Below, piece after piece: positions 63,157 through 64,000 of a DNA stretch of 64,000 nucleotides. Numbering within the stretch: position 1 is the first letter of the stretch; every line of letters starts with the position of its first letter. A program made the translations under genes and the position numbers. This DNA is from Bradyrhizobium tropiciagri (lineage in GTDB: Bacteria; Pseudomonadota; Alphaproteobacteria; Rhizobiales; Xanthobacteraceae), in the NCBI RefSeq assembly GCF_001189845.1, contig NZ_LFLZ01000002.1, positions 248,001 to 312,000 on the forward strand, in the 5' to 3' direction. The notes beneath the pieces were generated by a model. That model was given only the letters and a program-made list of their open reading frames with translations, was not told the DNA's origin and ran no database searches.

Positions 63157-63951
63157 TTATTTCTGCAGGTTCGCGGCGAACAGCTTGGCTGCCTCGGCCT
63201 TGGATTCCTGATCGGCCTTGGCGTCGTATCGGAGCGGCAGGTTGAACTTCTTGCCGAGCTCGGTGGATTCGGGGTTCGTGAAGGCGTGCACCGCGCCGGG
63301 ATATTCGATGATCCGGTAATCGGCCTTGGCCGCGTCGAAATCCTTCTTCAGCGCGTCGTACTGTTCGCGCTTCACGAACGGGTCATCCGCGCCGTTGAGA
63401 ATCAGGATCTTCGCCTTGACGGTGCCCGGCGCCGGTGCGGGAGTATTCAGGCCGAGCGTTGCGTGGAAGCCTGCAACGGCGGCAAGATCGGCGCCGGTGC
63501 GTGCCATGTTCAGCACCACCGCGCCGCCGAAGCAGTAACCGGCTGCGCCGATCCGCTGCGGATTGACGGAAGGCTGCTTGGCGAGTTGCTCGCGCGCGGC
63601 GTTGAAGCGCTGCTCCATCACCTTCGCATTCTTCATCACCGACCCGGAGAGCGCGCCGGCGTCCTTCGGGTTGTCGGCGGTCTTGCCGTCGCCGTACATG
63701 TCCGCGATGAAGGCGACATAGCCCTGCTCCGCGAACTTCTTCGCCTCGTTATGCATATGCGGGGTGATGCCCCACCATTCGTGCACCATGACGATGCCGG
63801 GCCGCTTGGCCTGGGTGGCGTCGTCATAGACCACGAAACCCTTCATCGTGGTCTCGCCGTCCGTATAGGTGACCGGCTCTTCCTTCACCGCAGCGTGCGC
63901 GATCGCGACCATTGCGACGGCGCAAAGTGCTCCCACGATGATCGTTCGCAT
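63157..63951 (-). CDS. exported dienelactone hydrolase family protein
   Basis: A 264-residue alpha/beta hydrolase with signal peptide MRTIIVGALCAVAMVAIAHA. The catalytic triad is visible: Cys in GAAGYCFGGAVVL, Asp in LNGADDPFVK and His in GAVHAFTNPE. HEWWGITPHMH forms the oxyanion region. Family members hydrolyse dienelactones or other esters; the periplasmic form is common in Bradyrhizobium with unknown substrate. It ends 66 bases before the GTG of the ModA-like gene, probably one transcript. Confidence 0.88.
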   Translation of the reverse strand: MRTIIVGALCAVAMVAIAHAAVKEEPVTYTDGETTMKGFVVYDDATQAKRPGIVMVHEWWGITPHMHNEAKKFAEQGYVAFIADMYGDGKTADNPKDAGALSGSVMKNAKVMEQRFNAAREQLAKQPSVNPQRIGAAGYCFGGAVVLNMARTGADLAAVAGFHATLGLNTPAPAPGTVKAKILILNGADDPFVKREQYDALKKDFDAAKADYRIIEYPGAVHAFTNPESTELGKKFNLPLRYDAKADQESKAEAAKLFAANLQK

Positions 63952-64000
63952 GCTGACCTCCCGCTGTTTCGGCCGACCAGGACGGGCCGACTGTATTTCA

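Overview
The window looks like a chromosomal segment of an alphaproteobacterium close to Bradyrhizobium or Rhodopseudomonas. The signs are high GC, strong codon bias at third positions, a porin leader ending in AADLPVKAPKP, a DUF1127 protein, an ExoD-type protein, many solute-binding-protein transporters and Bradyrhizobium-like palindromic intergenic repeats. I see no rRNA, CRISPR array, phage or intact transposase. One tRNA gene is present, tRNA-Lys(CUU).

The left half (1 to about 34.4 kb) is a large nucleobase-salvage and catabolism region. At 1-3.9 kb is a URC-type uracil degradation cluster: a URC1-like GTP-cyclohydrolase-II relative, URC4 (DUF1688), a uracil phosphoribosyltransferase paralogue with a broken PRPP loop, and a normal divergent upp. 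At 4.3-11.1 kb is a polyamine-type ABC importer followed by an Asp/Glu/hydantoin racemase, a hydantoinase and a zinc nucleobase deaminase; racemase and hydantoinase each carry a one-base frameshift, and the hydantoinase has lost its C-terminus by in-frame joining to the deaminase. At 11.2-24.5 kb lies a coherent purine pathway: a Tsx-like outer-membrane channel, a BMP-type nucleoside ABC importer, an 8-oxoguanine deaminase-like enzyme, xanthine dehydrogenase, uricase, and an OHCU decarboxylase-HIU hydrolase fusion, which together take xanthine to allantoin. At 25.6-34.4 kb a cytosine-deaminase-like amidohydrolase and a LysR regulator diverge from an NMT1/THI5-type ABC importer interleaved with a Rieske oxygenase, an FAD-linked oxidase and a RidA-like protein. 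This is the best candidate for an undescribed N-heterocycle pathway.

At 35.4-42.4 kb is a drug-efflux operon of unusual make-up: a degenerate sensor kinase, two periplasmic adaptor lipoproteins and one RND pump, as in TriABC. A divergent TetR gene follows. A 23-bp element containing TATACCGTATA in this divergent region recurs inverted at 44.0 kb, where it overlaps a strong promoter in front of a chain of small membrane or secreted proteins; this suggests one TetR regulon. At 45.7-48.6 kb there is a patatin-like lipase, acetoacetate decarboxylase, a deleted remnant of 3-hydroxybutyrate dehydrogenase and a phasin-like coiled-coil protein.

The right part holds tRNA-Lys, a Spy-like LTXXQ protein, a TRAP transporter (DctP/Q/M), an HlyD-DUF3302-like pair, a lipocalin-like protein, a BASS-type transporter, a LuxR-type regulator, small conserved proteins, a branched-chain amino-acid-type binding protein, ExoD, a ModA-like binding protein and a dienelactone hydrolase. 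Across the window at least seven single-base indels break otherwise intact genes (8.6, 10.2, 32.9, 42.7, 55.6, 57.6 and 57.7 kb). Either the sequence contains indel errors or several accessory genes were disrupted very recently.
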